Shown here: positions 1-5,741 of the stretch, piece by piece
Position numbering within the stretch: the stretch's first letter is position 1
How the letters are laid out: each line of letters opens with the position of its first letter
DNA from: Bin87 sp965208015
GTDB lineage: Bacteria; Chloroflexota; Dehalococcoidia; Lucifugimonadales; UBA3495
DNA length: 64,000 nt
Assembly: GCA_965208015.1 (NCBI GenBank)
Contig: OZ242308.1
Location: forward strand, 496,001-560,000
Direction of reading: 5' to 3'
Made by a program: the position numbers and the translations under genes
Notes under the pieces: generated by a model
The model's database searches: none
The model's input: the letters and a program-made list of their open reading frames with translations, nothing else
Told to the model about the DNA's origin: nothing

Positions 1-164
1 CAGGCGGCGGTGGAACGCACGTCGGCGCCATCGGAAATACCGGTCACCGTCGCAGTCCCGTTGGCGATGGCGTTGAGGATCAGCGAGCGGTGGGACACCG
101 ACTTATCGCCGGGCACGGCCAGGGAACCGGCCAGGCGTTCGGGGCTGCGAATGATCTGTTCCAC
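1..164 (-). CDS. aroA: EPSP synthase (3-phosphoshikimate 1-carboxyvinyltransferase), N-terminal fragment
   Basis: Only the first 54 codons lie in the window; the rest runs off the left edge. The translation from a GTG start contains LAVPGDKSVSHRSLILNAIA, the N-terminal signature of EPSP synthase, which condenses shikimate-3-phosphate with PEP in chorismate synthesis. The start is fixed by a GGAGG ribosome site at 172-176, 7 nt upstream. It lies downstream of tyrA on the same strand, separated by 127 nt that hold a family D repeat, so the two are probably co-transcribed. Confidence 0.93.
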   Translation of the reverse strand, partial: MEQIIRSPERLAGSLAVPGDKSVSHRSLILNAIANGTATVTGISDGADVRSTAA

Positions 165-184
165 CTGCGTTCCTCCGGTTTTTC

Positions 185-214
185 TTACATCGATGGACAG
201 GATTTACAGGATGT
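185..214. repeat. Family D repeat, reverse orientation
   Basis: Short GGACAGGATTTACAGGAT-type sequence, the reverse complement of the CCTGTCCATCC-type repeat seen near 10570, 39720, 40650, 45170, 53355 and 53800. It fills the tyrA-aroA spacer. Confidence 0.5.
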
Positions 215-291
215 TGCCGACCCGGTGACCGTTGGTTCCGGCGAGAGCAGGAATAACGGTCGGGCGAAACCGGGATCGAAAGGCGGCCGGG

Positions 292-1332
292 TCAGCGCCG
301 GTTGCCGGAGTCGCGGTCGTTGCCCCGTCGTGGGTTGGGCACGTCGCCGGTCATCATGCGACGGGCCCGGTCGGCCCAGCCGCCCAGGAACATCTGGCCC
401 ATGGACTGGCTGAACGTCGGGTACTCGGGAGTGTTCTCCAGTTCCCGGGAGCGCGGGTTCACCTCTCCGGCCAACCACTTGTTGCGGGCCAGCATCGCGT
501 CCTCAAAAACAGTGCCGACGGCGTCGGTGTCGGGTGGTTCGCCGTCGGTAGCCAGGAGCTTGCGGTATTCGTAAAGCTCCCGTATAAACGCGTCGATCCA
601 GGCCACGATGGGCTCGGCGTTGCTGATGCAGATGTCCCGGTGCATGATTGGGTCGCCCGACGCCAGGCGCGTGATGTCCCGGTAGCCGGAGGAGGCCAGC
701 TGGCCGATGTCGGACCAGTTGGCGGACTTGCTGGTGCAGCCCACCAGGGCGGTGGACAGGACGAAGGGGAGATGGCTCACCGCGGCGACGAAGCTGTCGT
801 GCTCGTCGACGCTGATGAAGTAGGGCACGCCGCCCACGGCCTCGGCCAGGGTGGATATTTCGCCCACGGCGCGCTCGCTGGCCCGGGGGCTGGGAATGAC
901 GCAGTAGGGCTTGCCGGAGAACATCGTCCCGTCGGCGTTATCGGGGCCGGGCGTTTCGCGGCCGGCCATGGGATGCCCGCCCACGAAGTCCACCGAGTCG
1001 GGCAGGAACTCGTCGGCCCACTGGAGCACTTGGGTCTTGGTGCTGCCCACGTCGGTGACGACGCAGCCCTCGGGCAGGTAGTCGGCCATGCCTTCGAGAA
1101 GCTCGCGCATTGCCAGCACCGGCGTGGCCAGGACAATGATGTCCGCCTCGGCGATGGCGTTGCCCAGGCGGCCTTCCACGCGGTCGAAGGCGTCTTTTCG
1201 CTGGGCGCCGGAACGGGCCGCGCTGTCGGCGTCGGTTCCGACCACGGTGAGGTTGCGCAGGCTGGATGCGCGGAGGGCCAGGCCCAGAGAGGTGCCGATG
1301 AGTCCGGTGCCGATTACGGTAACTTGCGCCAC
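292..1332 (-). CDS. tyrA: Prephenate dehydrogenase
   Basis: 346-residue NAD(P)-dependent dehydrogenase converting prephenate to 4-hydroxyphenylpyruvate for tyrosine. The N-terminal Rossmann motif GTGLIGTSLG (residues about 7-16) binds the nucleotide. The family motif GGHPMAGRE, a VSHLPFVLSTAL helix and GYRDITRLA follow in the expected order. A reading frame stays open to an ATG at 1374, but the GTG at 1332 places the Rossmann strand at the N terminus as in homologues and is preferred. It precedes aroA on the same strand, consistent with an aromatic amino-acid operon. The C-terminal tail (about 15 residues, RRGNDRDSGNRR) is basic and probably unstructured. Confidence 0.93.
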   Translation of the reverse strand: MAQVTVIGTGLIGTSLGLALRASSLRNLTVVGTDADSAARSGAQRKDAFDRVEGRLGNAIAEADIIVLATPVLAMRELLEGMADYLPEGCVVTDVGSTKTQVLQWADEFLPDSVDFVGGHPMAGRETPGPDNADGTMFSGKPYCVIPSPRASERAVGEISTLAEAVGGVPYFISVDEHDSFVAAVSHLPFVLSTALVGCTSKSANWSDIGQLASSGYRDITRLASGDPIMHRDICISNAEPIVAWIDAFIRELYEYRKLLATDGEPPDTDAVGTVFEDAMLARNKWLAGEVNPRSRELENTPEYPTFSQSMGQMFLGGWADRARRMMTGDVPNPRRGNDRDSGNRR

Positions 1333-1480
1333 GAGCTGATCTGCCTCGAGAAGGTTGCGGTAAGTGTACAACATCCGCCGGGGCGGGTAAAACGACCGAC
1401 CCAGCCTCGGCGTAAACCGGAAGCCCGTGTGATTGGGGGCAACGGGTTGGCGCGTGTATCATCCCAGGCCAGTGAACTCC

Positions 1481-2686
1481 ATGTGGAACTGGGCGGCCTC
1501 CCTCCGCATCAAAGACTTCCGCCTGCTCTGGGCATCGACGGCCTTCTACTCCCTGGCCACGGGGATGGAGCAGGTCTCCGTGGGCTGGCTCATCTACGAA
1601 CTCACCGGATCGGAGTTCATGGTGGGGGTAGCCGCAGCCGCCCGGATGCTGCCCTTCTTCGTGCTGGGCATGTTGTCCGGGGCTATCGCCGACCGGTGGT
1701 CGCGTCGGGCCCTGCTGCGCGTCGGCACCCTGGCGGCCTCGGCAGTCGCGCTGCTGATGGGGCTGATGCTGCTCCAGGGCATCGTCAACGCCTGGGCGCT
1801 GATCGCCCTGGTGACCGCCCTGGGCAGCATGCTGGCCTTCACCATCACCATCCGGCAGGCGTTCACCTACGACATCGTGGGCTCCGGACTGGCGCTCAAC
1901 GGCCTGGCCCTGGCCGCCATGGCGATGCAGGGCGGCGGAATCATCGGGTCCCTGGTGTCTGGGGCGATGATCGACCTGGTTGGCCCGGGCTGGCAGTTCA
2001 TCGCGTCCGCCGCGTTCTACGCGGTCTCCGCCGGCGCCACCCTGTTGATCGACAACGAGGGGCGTTCGCTGCGCGCGTCTTCGGAATCGGTCCTGTCCAA
2101 CTTGACCAGTTACGCACGGCTGGTGCGCCAGTATCCGATCTTGCTGATGCTAATGTTCCTCACGGCAACGACCGAGGTGTTGGGCTTCACCCACATGACG
2201 CTGTTCCCGGTATTCGCCAAGGACGTGCTGCACGTGGGGCCGACGGGACTGGGAGTGATGACCGCCGGGCGGCAAGCGGGAGGGCTGCTGGGCCTGTGGA
2301 TCCTGGCCGGGCTGGGGACGGCGCGGAAGAAGGGACTCATGACCCTCGCAACGGCCCTGGGGTTCGGCGGTGGCCTGATGGCGTTCTCGCTGTCGGTGAA
2401 CATCTACACCTTCATGGCGGTGCTCCTGTTCGTCAACGCCTGCGCCATGGCCGTGGACACCCTGTACAAGACCCTGATGCAGGACCTGGTGCCGGACGAG
2501 GAGCGCGGCCGGGCCATGGGGTCCTGGGTGCTCAGCGTCGGGTTCGCCCCGGTGGGACACGTTGGAATAGGAGCTTTGGCCGGATTCGTCGGCGCCCCGC
2601 GGGCCCTGCTCATCAACGGCGCGGCGCTGGTGGCCATCAACGTCGCCGCGACGCTGGGCGCGCCGCGGATACGGCGCATGGAGTGA
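1481..2686 (+). CDS. MFS transporter (MFS_3/EntS-like exporter)
   Basis: About 401-residue polytopic membrane protein with roughly 12 hydrophobic segments. It opens with SLRIKDFRLLWAS and has GxxADRWSRR between the second and third helices (GAIADRWSRRALLRVG), the MFS loop-2-3 motif. A second half-repeat begins near residue 215. The architecture matches the MFS_3/EntS group of proton-driven exporters; the substrate cannot be read from sequence. Starts are uncertain: ATG 1481, GTG 1472 or TTG 1433 are in frame and none has a convincing ribosome site. It is divergent from tyrA, with about 150 nt between them. Confidence 0.85.
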   Translation: MWNWAASLRIKDFRLLWASTAFYSLATGMEQVSVGWLIYELTGSEFMVGVAAAARMLPFFVLGMLSGAIADRWSRRALLRVGTLAASAVALLMGLMLLQGIVNAWALIALVTALGSMLAFTITIRQAFTYDIVGSGLALNGLALAAMAMQGGGIIGSLVSGAMIDLVGPGWQFIASAAFYAVSAGATLLIDNEGRSLRASSESVLSNLTSYARLVRQYPILLMLMFLTATTEVLGFTHMTLFPVFAKDVLHVGPTGLGVMTAGRQAGGLLGLWILAGLGTARKKGLMTLATALGFGGGLMAFSLSVNIYTFMAVLLFVNACAMAVDTLYKTLMQDLVPDEERGRAMGSWVLSVGFAPVGHVGIGALAGFVGAPRALLINGAALVAINVAATLGAPRIRRME

Positions 2687-2697
2687 CGGCGGGAAAC

Positions 2698-2805
2698 GTC
2701 AGAATCAGGATTTGCCGGATTTATGGATTATCAAGATTGAGTAGATGGCGCTGAGTGAGACCGCAATCCTGAAAATCCGATAATCCCGAAAATCCTGCTT
2801 CTGAC
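2698..2805. repeat. Family A palindromic repeat
   Basis: About 108 nt bounded by GTCAGAATCAGGATTT and AAATCCTGCTTCTGAC, inverted copies of each other. Internal AGGATT/AATCCT motifs could fold the whole unit into one long hairpin. It sits just after the MFS gene and immediately before the promoter of the first small-peptide gene. Confidence 0.85.
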
Positions 2806-2819
2806 AATGACTTCAAGGG

Positions 2820-2848
2820 TTGACATCCTCGTTATCGCTGATTATGAT
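2820..2848 (+). promoter_or_regulatory. Sigma70-type promoter of the first YGIPMAGVRYYS gene, with embedded dyad
   Basis: TTGACA (2820-2825), a 17-nt spacer and TATGAT (2843-2848): a near-consensus promoter. A perfect 6-bp dyad GTTATC (2831-2836) / GATAAC (2846-2851) overlaps the spacer and -10, where a repressor would block polymerase. The regulator is unknown. Confidence 0.75.
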
Positions 2849-2904
2849 AACCAAAATTGCGGTTTGTAATGTGGAGGCGACACCGATACAGGAGGCTAGG
2901 AGCG

Positions 2905-3126
2905 ATGGTTACCGTCAAAGAACGTCTAGTCACCGTGGATCAAGAACAACCTGCCGGGCGATTGACCGAGAGAGTGGAACGGGATCTGGCTGAAGCGCTG
3001 ACCGAGTTTGGAGCCCACAAGGAAGAGATCGCGCCGGAGCGCGCCTGCCGCATGTCCCCGCCGACCCTGGTGTACGGCATACCGATGGCCGGAGTGCGGT
3101 ACTACAGCTACGCGCCGGAGACGTAA
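2905..3126 (+). CDS. Small protein with C-terminal YGIPMAGVRYYS motif (paralogue 1)
   Basis: 73 residues of unknown function. The first half is charged and helical (ERL...QPAGRLTERVERDLAEALTEFG); the second ends VYGIPMAGVRYYSYAPET. The same plan and exact motif recur in the gene at 3436, with about 40% identity by eye overall and 12 of 12 in the motif. ATG 2905 is chosen over an in-frame ATG at 2857 because AGGAGG lies just upstream and because MVTV aligns with MVAV of the paralogue. The gene is monocistronic: own promoter (2820) and own terminator (3159). Leader-plus-conserved-C-terminus resembles a ribosomally made, modified peptide precursor, but no maturase is adjacent; a small regulatory or binding protein is equally possible. 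Confidence 0.8.
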   Translation: MVTVKERLVTVDQEQPAGRLTERVERDLAEALTEFGAHKEEIAPERACRMSPPTLVYGIPMAGVRYYSYAPET

Positions 3127-3158
3127 GGCGGCGGGCGAGAAGGCGCGATGATGCGCTC

Positions 3159-3187
3159 GGGGCGGCCAACCGGCCGCCCCAAATAAG
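3159..3187 (+). terminator. Terminator of the first small-peptide gene
   Basis: Perfect 9-bp stem GGGGCGGCC (3159-3167) / GGCCGCCCC (3172-3180) with a 4-nt loop, followed by an A/T-rich run (AAATAAGTTAATT). It lies 33 nt after the stop. The paralogue at 3436 ends in a very similar hairpin. Confidence 0.7.
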
Positions 3188-3229
3188 TTAATTGCTACCC
3201 ACACCACGCGCACCCGCCTTTCGTAAATT

Positions 3230-3339
3230 GTCAGAATCAGGATTTACGGGATTTTATGATTGGGCAGGATTGGGAGATTTCCATCAGGGAACGGCTCCAA
3301 TCCTGATAATCCATAAATCCGGCAAATCCTGCTTCTGAC
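3230..3339. repeat. Family A palindromic repeat
   Basis: Full-length copy with both arms (GTCAGAATCAGGATTT / AAATCCTGCTTCTGAC), lying between the terminator of small gene 1 and the promoter of small gene 2. Together with the copy at 2698 it precedes both paralogous units. Confidence 0.85.
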
Positions 3340-3355
3340 GTTCCTCCGCCGCAAT

Positions 3356-3384
3356 TTGACAAAATAGGAATAAACGGGTATGAT
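3356..3384 (+). promoter_or_regulatory. Sigma70-type promoter of the second YGIPMAGVRYYS gene
   Basis: TTGACA (3356-3361), exactly 17 nt, TATGAT (3379-3384), the same boxes and spacing as at 2820. The spacer differs from the first copy and lacks its GTTATC/GATAAC dyad, so regulation may differ. Confidence 0.75.
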
Positions 3385-3435
3385 ACGAGCCATATCAAGT
3401 CTTTGGACGATACTGGCGCAAGGAGGAACAAAACG

Positions 3436-3648
3436 ATGGTTGCTGTCAACGAACGCCTGATTGCGGAAGAAGCCCGCCGTCAGCCCGGATTGCTGCGCGA
3501 GCAGGTGGAACAGGACATGGCCGAGACGCTCAACGAGTTCGGCTCCGCCGCCGCGGCGGAAAAGCGCGCGGCCCGGGTCTTCAGCTTCGGCTACGGAATC
3601 CCCATGGCTGGCGTGCGCTACTACTCCTTCACGGAGGACGTGCGGTAG
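3436..3648 (+). CDS. Small protein with C-terminal YGIPMAGVRYYS motif (paralogue 2)
   Basis: 70 residues, unknown function. N-terminal MVAVNERLIAEE, then QPGLLREQVEQDMAETLNEFG, an Ala-rich linker and FGYGIPMAGVRYYSFTEDVR. AAGGAGG lies 10 nt before ATG 3436, which settles the start over an in-frame ATG at 3403. Strong conservation of the C-terminal dodecapeptide against a drifting linker implies the motif is the functional part. It has its own promoter (3356) and terminator (3681). No signal peptide or membrane segment is visible. Confidence 0.8.
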   Translation: MVAVNERLIAEEARRQPGLLREQVEQDMAETLNEFGSAAAAEKRAARVFSFGYGIPMAGVRYYSFTEDVR

Positions 3649-3680
3649 AGCGCGGGAATAACACCCCAATCCGGAATTCC

Positions 3681-3713
3681 GGGGCGACCAATCGGTCGCC
3701 CCGATTGTCTTTT
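3681..3713 (+). terminator. Terminator of the second small-peptide gene
   Basis: 9-bp stem GGGGCGACC (3681-3689) / GGTCGCCCC (3694-3702), loop AATC, then GATTGTCTTTT. It is a canonical rho-independent terminator 32 nt after the stop. Confidence 0.8.
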
Positions 3714-3789
3714 CGCGTGCTGGACCGGGCTGCTCTGCCGCCGCGAGGGTAGGACACGAACTGGCCGGCGAGGAGCTCGTCCTGTATCT

Positions 3790-3926
3790 GAAAGGGGTAG
3801 GTAGTTGAGGTCATGGGCGTCTTCCACTCTGGTGCCGTAGGCCAGGGCCCGCAGGGTGGCCACCGACAGCACCAGCCAGTGTCGGAAGACGCAGGTTGGG
3901 TCGGTACGCCGGGTCTTGTTCCACAT
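3790..3926 (-). pseudogene. Possible transposase C-terminal remnant
   Basis: A minus-strand stretch reads RHWLVLSVATLRALAYGTRVEDA, which looks like the hydrophobic C-terminal helix of DDE transposases of the IS4/IS5 type, followed by unrelated sequence. No inverted repeats or other transposase motifs are present. The assignment rests on general resemblance only. The surrounding 3714-3952 shows no other gene. Confidence 0.25.
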
Positions 3927-3952
3927 TTCAGGCGTTGCATACCCCTGTCAGA

Positions 3953-4056
3953 CCCGCCCGCTCCAGGTTCAGCGCCAGCAGCCGCTCCAATATCTCCCCC
4001 TCCGCCAGGTCCGCCGGCCACCCGTAGGCGTCGGCCACCGCCTCGTCGAGCCAAGC
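3953..4056 (-). pseudogene. Orphan 3' end of an MmeI-like DNA methyltransferase gene
   Basis: About 100 nt nearly identical to the 3' end of the methyltransferase gene at 5742. It reads VADAYGWPADLAEGEILE and then LLALNLERAG, against VADAYGWPADLSDGEILE and LLALNLERAG in the intact gene. The stop codon is lost and nothing upstream matches, so it is the scar of a deleted duplicate or a recombination product. Confidence 0.75.
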
Positions 4057-4060
4057 GGTT

Positions 4061-4195
4061 TTAGCCGGCCTTGACCAAGGATATTGCGAGGAACGCGAAT
4101 GCTCCCATTATGATGGCGATGATGGGTACCGCCGCCCAGACGTATTCGCCAAAATTCTCGTCCGAAATGACGGCCCTGATTTTGCTAACCCACAT
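4061..4195 (-). CDS. Micro membrane protein (44 aa), paralogue of the one at 4392
   Basis: Encodes a 44-residue peptide: a polar amphipathic N-terminus (MWVSKIRAVISDENFGEY), then one membrane helix (VPIIAIIMGAFAFLAISLV), ending KAG. It matches the 46-residue peptide at 4392 along its length (VSKIR, S-acid-acid/Asn-x-F-x-EY, PI, II, AF, ISLV), so both are real genes of one family. Third in a minus-strand run with 4217-4378 and 4392-4532; the ribosome site is weak (GCAGGTCAGC). Function unknown; size and topology fit small regulatory membrane peptides or type I toxin-like peptides. Confidence 0.7.
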   Translation of the reverse strand: MWVSKIRAVISDENFGEYVWAAVPIIAIIMGAFAFLAISLVKAG

Positions 4196-4216
4196 GCTGA
4201 CCTGCCGGCTTTGGGG

Positions 4217-4378
4217 TCACGCAAACACCCGCCACAGCGGCAGGAAGAAGCAGGTCGCCCGAGCCCATTCTGCACCGCCGACGCAGTACGGCGCCAGTCC
4301 GTAGCTGACCGCTGTGAGCAACCAGCCTACCAGCGCTGCGACAAAGATCAGGTACGCAACCCCAAACCAGCGTGTCAT
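4217..4378 (-). CDS. Small membrane protein (53 aa)
   Basis: Encodes a 53-residue protein with a strongly hydrophobic N-terminal segment (VAYLIFVAALVGWLLTAVSYGL), then a Cys-containing loop (APYCVGGAEWARATC) and a short FFLPLWRVFA end. Its ATG is 13 nt after the stop of the gene at 4392 and its stop is 21 nt before the ATG at 4195, indicating a three-gene operon. GAGCGAGAAG gives a weak ribosome site. Not recognised as any named family. Confidence 0.6.
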   Translation of the reverse strand: MTRWFGVAYLIFVAALVGWLLTAVSYGLAPYCVGGAEWARATCFFLPLWRVFA

Positions 4379-4391
4379 CGCTTCTCGCTCG

Positions 4392-4532
4392 TTACTGGCC
4401 GACGCCGCCCCTGACCAGTGAAATCGTCACAAAGGCGATCGCCAGTATTATGATGCCAGCAATAGGCAGATACGCTAAAGCGTACTCCCTGAAATCATCG
4501 TTCGACATGGCTTCACGTATCTTGCTCACCAT
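4392..4532 (-). CDS. Micro membrane protein (46 aa)
   Basis: 46 residues: polar head MVSKIREAMSNDDFREY and one membrane helix (LPIAGIIILAIAFVTISLV), tail RGGVGQ. The ATG at 4532 is chosen over an upstream ATG (4598) because AAGGAG lies 9 nt before it and because it aligns with its paralogue at 4061. First gene of the three-gene micro-membrane operon. No motif points to a function. Confidence 0.75.
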   Translation of the reverse strand: MVSKIREAMSNDDFREYALAYLPIAGIIILAIAFVTISLVRGGVGQ

Positions 4533-4701
4533 TGTGTTCGCTCCTTCTTGAAACTTCGTCGTCGGAAGCAATGGCGTCAATTCGCTGCTGATAGCCAACC
4601 AGGAAAAACGCTAGGCTGGTTTCGGCATGGACTCCGGCGAAAGCCGGAGTGACCGAGTCGCAATTTCATAAGCGATCGCCCTGCCGCGTCTTGAAAAAGT
4701 C

Positions 4702-4731
4702 TTGACATCCCCAGCGCATATAGGGCATCAT
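4702..4731 (+). promoter_or_regulatory. Candidate promoter for a structured RNA
   Basis: TTGACA at 4702-4707, then 18 nt and CATCAT at 4726-4731. It predicts transcription starting at the first bases of the inverted repeat at 4736. The -10 is imperfect. No protein gene follows on this strand. Confidence 0.4.
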
Positions 4732-4735
4732 TGCC

Positions 4736-4810
4736 ATAAGCGCGGAGTGGTCGGAGCACGCCGTCCCGCCTAAGGGACAGGCGCCGGACATAGCCGCGCT
4801 TATGCTTTTC
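4736..4810 (+). ncRNA. Candidate small structured RNA
   Basis: About 75 nt closed by a perfect 10-bp stem ATAAGCGCGG (4736-4745) / CCGCGCTTAT (4794-4803). Inside is a second stem CGCCGTCCC (4759-4767) pairing with GGGAC-A-GGCG (4774-4783), with a one-base bulge and a 6-nt loop. A short GCTTTT run follows. A TTGACA promoter points at its 5' end and there is no ORF. It is not a tRNA (no T-arm) and lacks the SRP RNA tetraloop motifs. The minus-strand region 4533-4701 also holds a family B-like repeat (4629-4653) and otherwise nothing seen. Confidence 0.45.
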
Positions 4811-4826
4811 GCGCTGTCAGGCTAAC

Positions 4827-5639
4827 TCACCAATTGCCCCGACACACCGTGAACGTGGACGGCGATTCCCAACTTTGGGATGGGTTTGCTTTTTCCAGAA
4901 GCCGCGCTCCCGGGGGCAGACCCAACCGACTTTTTACGAACTCGACCAGCTCCCGCTTTTCTCTGGCGCGTTGTGATGTTGTTCCATAATAACCGTTAGC
5001 GTCCTTCCAATCAAACTGTACACAGCCTAGCAGTACGTCCACAATCTGCAAATACACAGACATATCTGAAGTAGCGCGTAAGCAGCCTTTCACAGCAGGC
5101 ACGGAGCAAAGAGTATCCTCAATATACACAGAAGAGTGGTCCGGTTTGTCCTGCAAATCCACAATGGCGAATATGTCTCGGTCAATCTGCCGTTCCAGCA
5201 GTTCCCGAGCCAAATCAGAGTATGCTCGCCAGGTATCTCCATCCCAGCGGGACAGGTTGTATCCCTGGTCAAGTCGGTCCATTATCAAGGCGTGAAACTG
5301 TGGTTCTGGGAAAGAGAAGTACAGGTTTAACAAGTCGATATACTGCTGGAGGTTGAAACGTGTGACTTCGCTGAATTTGTACTCATGGTGACGGGTGGAA
5401 TGCATCAGGCGGTCAACTTCCCGCAAGGTCGGCGTCTCGTCTCGAGACCCAATCTCCTTGCGTATTCGACCACGCTCCGCCATCCGGTCTGAAGAGAAAT
5501 TGAAGTGCAAACGATACAGGCTATTGGTTATAGCCTTGGTATCGGGTATGACCAAGACGCCGATGCCGTAAACCGGCTGCTGCTTACGGAGACCGGAGAG
5601 AATGCCGGTTTCGTCAACGAATGCGGGACAGATTTCCAT
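4827..5639 (-). CDS. DUF3800 domain protein
   Basis: 270 residues. The N-terminal strand carries FVDETG (about residues 7-12), the acidic motif typical of DUF3800, a family with an RNase H-like fold often found in mobile or defence-associated neighbourhoods. Later DKPDHSS and a helix YLQIVDVLLGCVQFDW correspond to the C-terminal Q-x-x-D-x-x-G helix. Catalysis is unproven for the family. It lies directly downstream of the large methyltransferase on the same strand but has its own candidate promoter at 5647-5675, which would give an almost leaderless mRNA. A second DUF3800 gene, broken, lies at 19104. Confidence 0.75.
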   Translation of the reverse strand: MEICPAFVDETGILSGLRKQQPVYGIGVLVIPDTKAITNSLYRLHFNFSSDRMAERGRIRKEIGSRDETPTLREVDRLMHSTRHHEYKFSEVTRFNLQQYIDLLNLYFSFPEPQFHALIMDRLDQGYNLSRWDGDTWRAYSDLARELLERQIDRDIFAIVDLQDKPDHSSVYIEDTLCSVPAVKGCLRATSDMSVYLQIVDVLLGCVQFDWKDANGYYGTTSQRAREKRELVEFVKSRLGLPPGARLLEKANPSQSWESPSTFTVCRGNW

Positions 5640-5646
5640 TGCACCA

Positions 5647-5675
5647 GCATAAGCTTACCGTTATTTTGTTGTCAA
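5647..5675 (-). promoter_or_regulatory. Candidate promoter of the DUF3800 gene
   Basis: On the minus strand TTGACA (5675-5670), a 17-nt spacer and TTATGC (5652-5647). The predicted start of transcription falls within a few bases of ATG 5639, so the message may be leaderless; no ribosome site is visible before that ATG. Confidence 0.4.
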
Positions 5676-5741
5676 CCGAATTGCGAACATATAATCAACC
5701 AGAAACGGTGCGTTAACTTCAGTACCAATCACTACTTACCC

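Noticed and set aside
232..2754. An 840-codon open frame on the + strand
   Set aside because: It is Gly/Ala/Arg-rich antisense to tyrA and out of frame with the MFS gene; high-GC sequence makes such open frames common.
4071..4414. Plus-strand small frames opposite the micro membrane genes
   Set aside because: The minus-strand frames show paralogy and membrane helices; the plus-strand ones do not.
4736..4803. tRNA-like pairing at the candidate RNA
   Set aside because: A 7-bp acceptor-like stem and a hairpin resembling an anticodon arm can be drawn, but there is no T-arm, the inner loop is six nucleotides and the length does not fit a tRNA.
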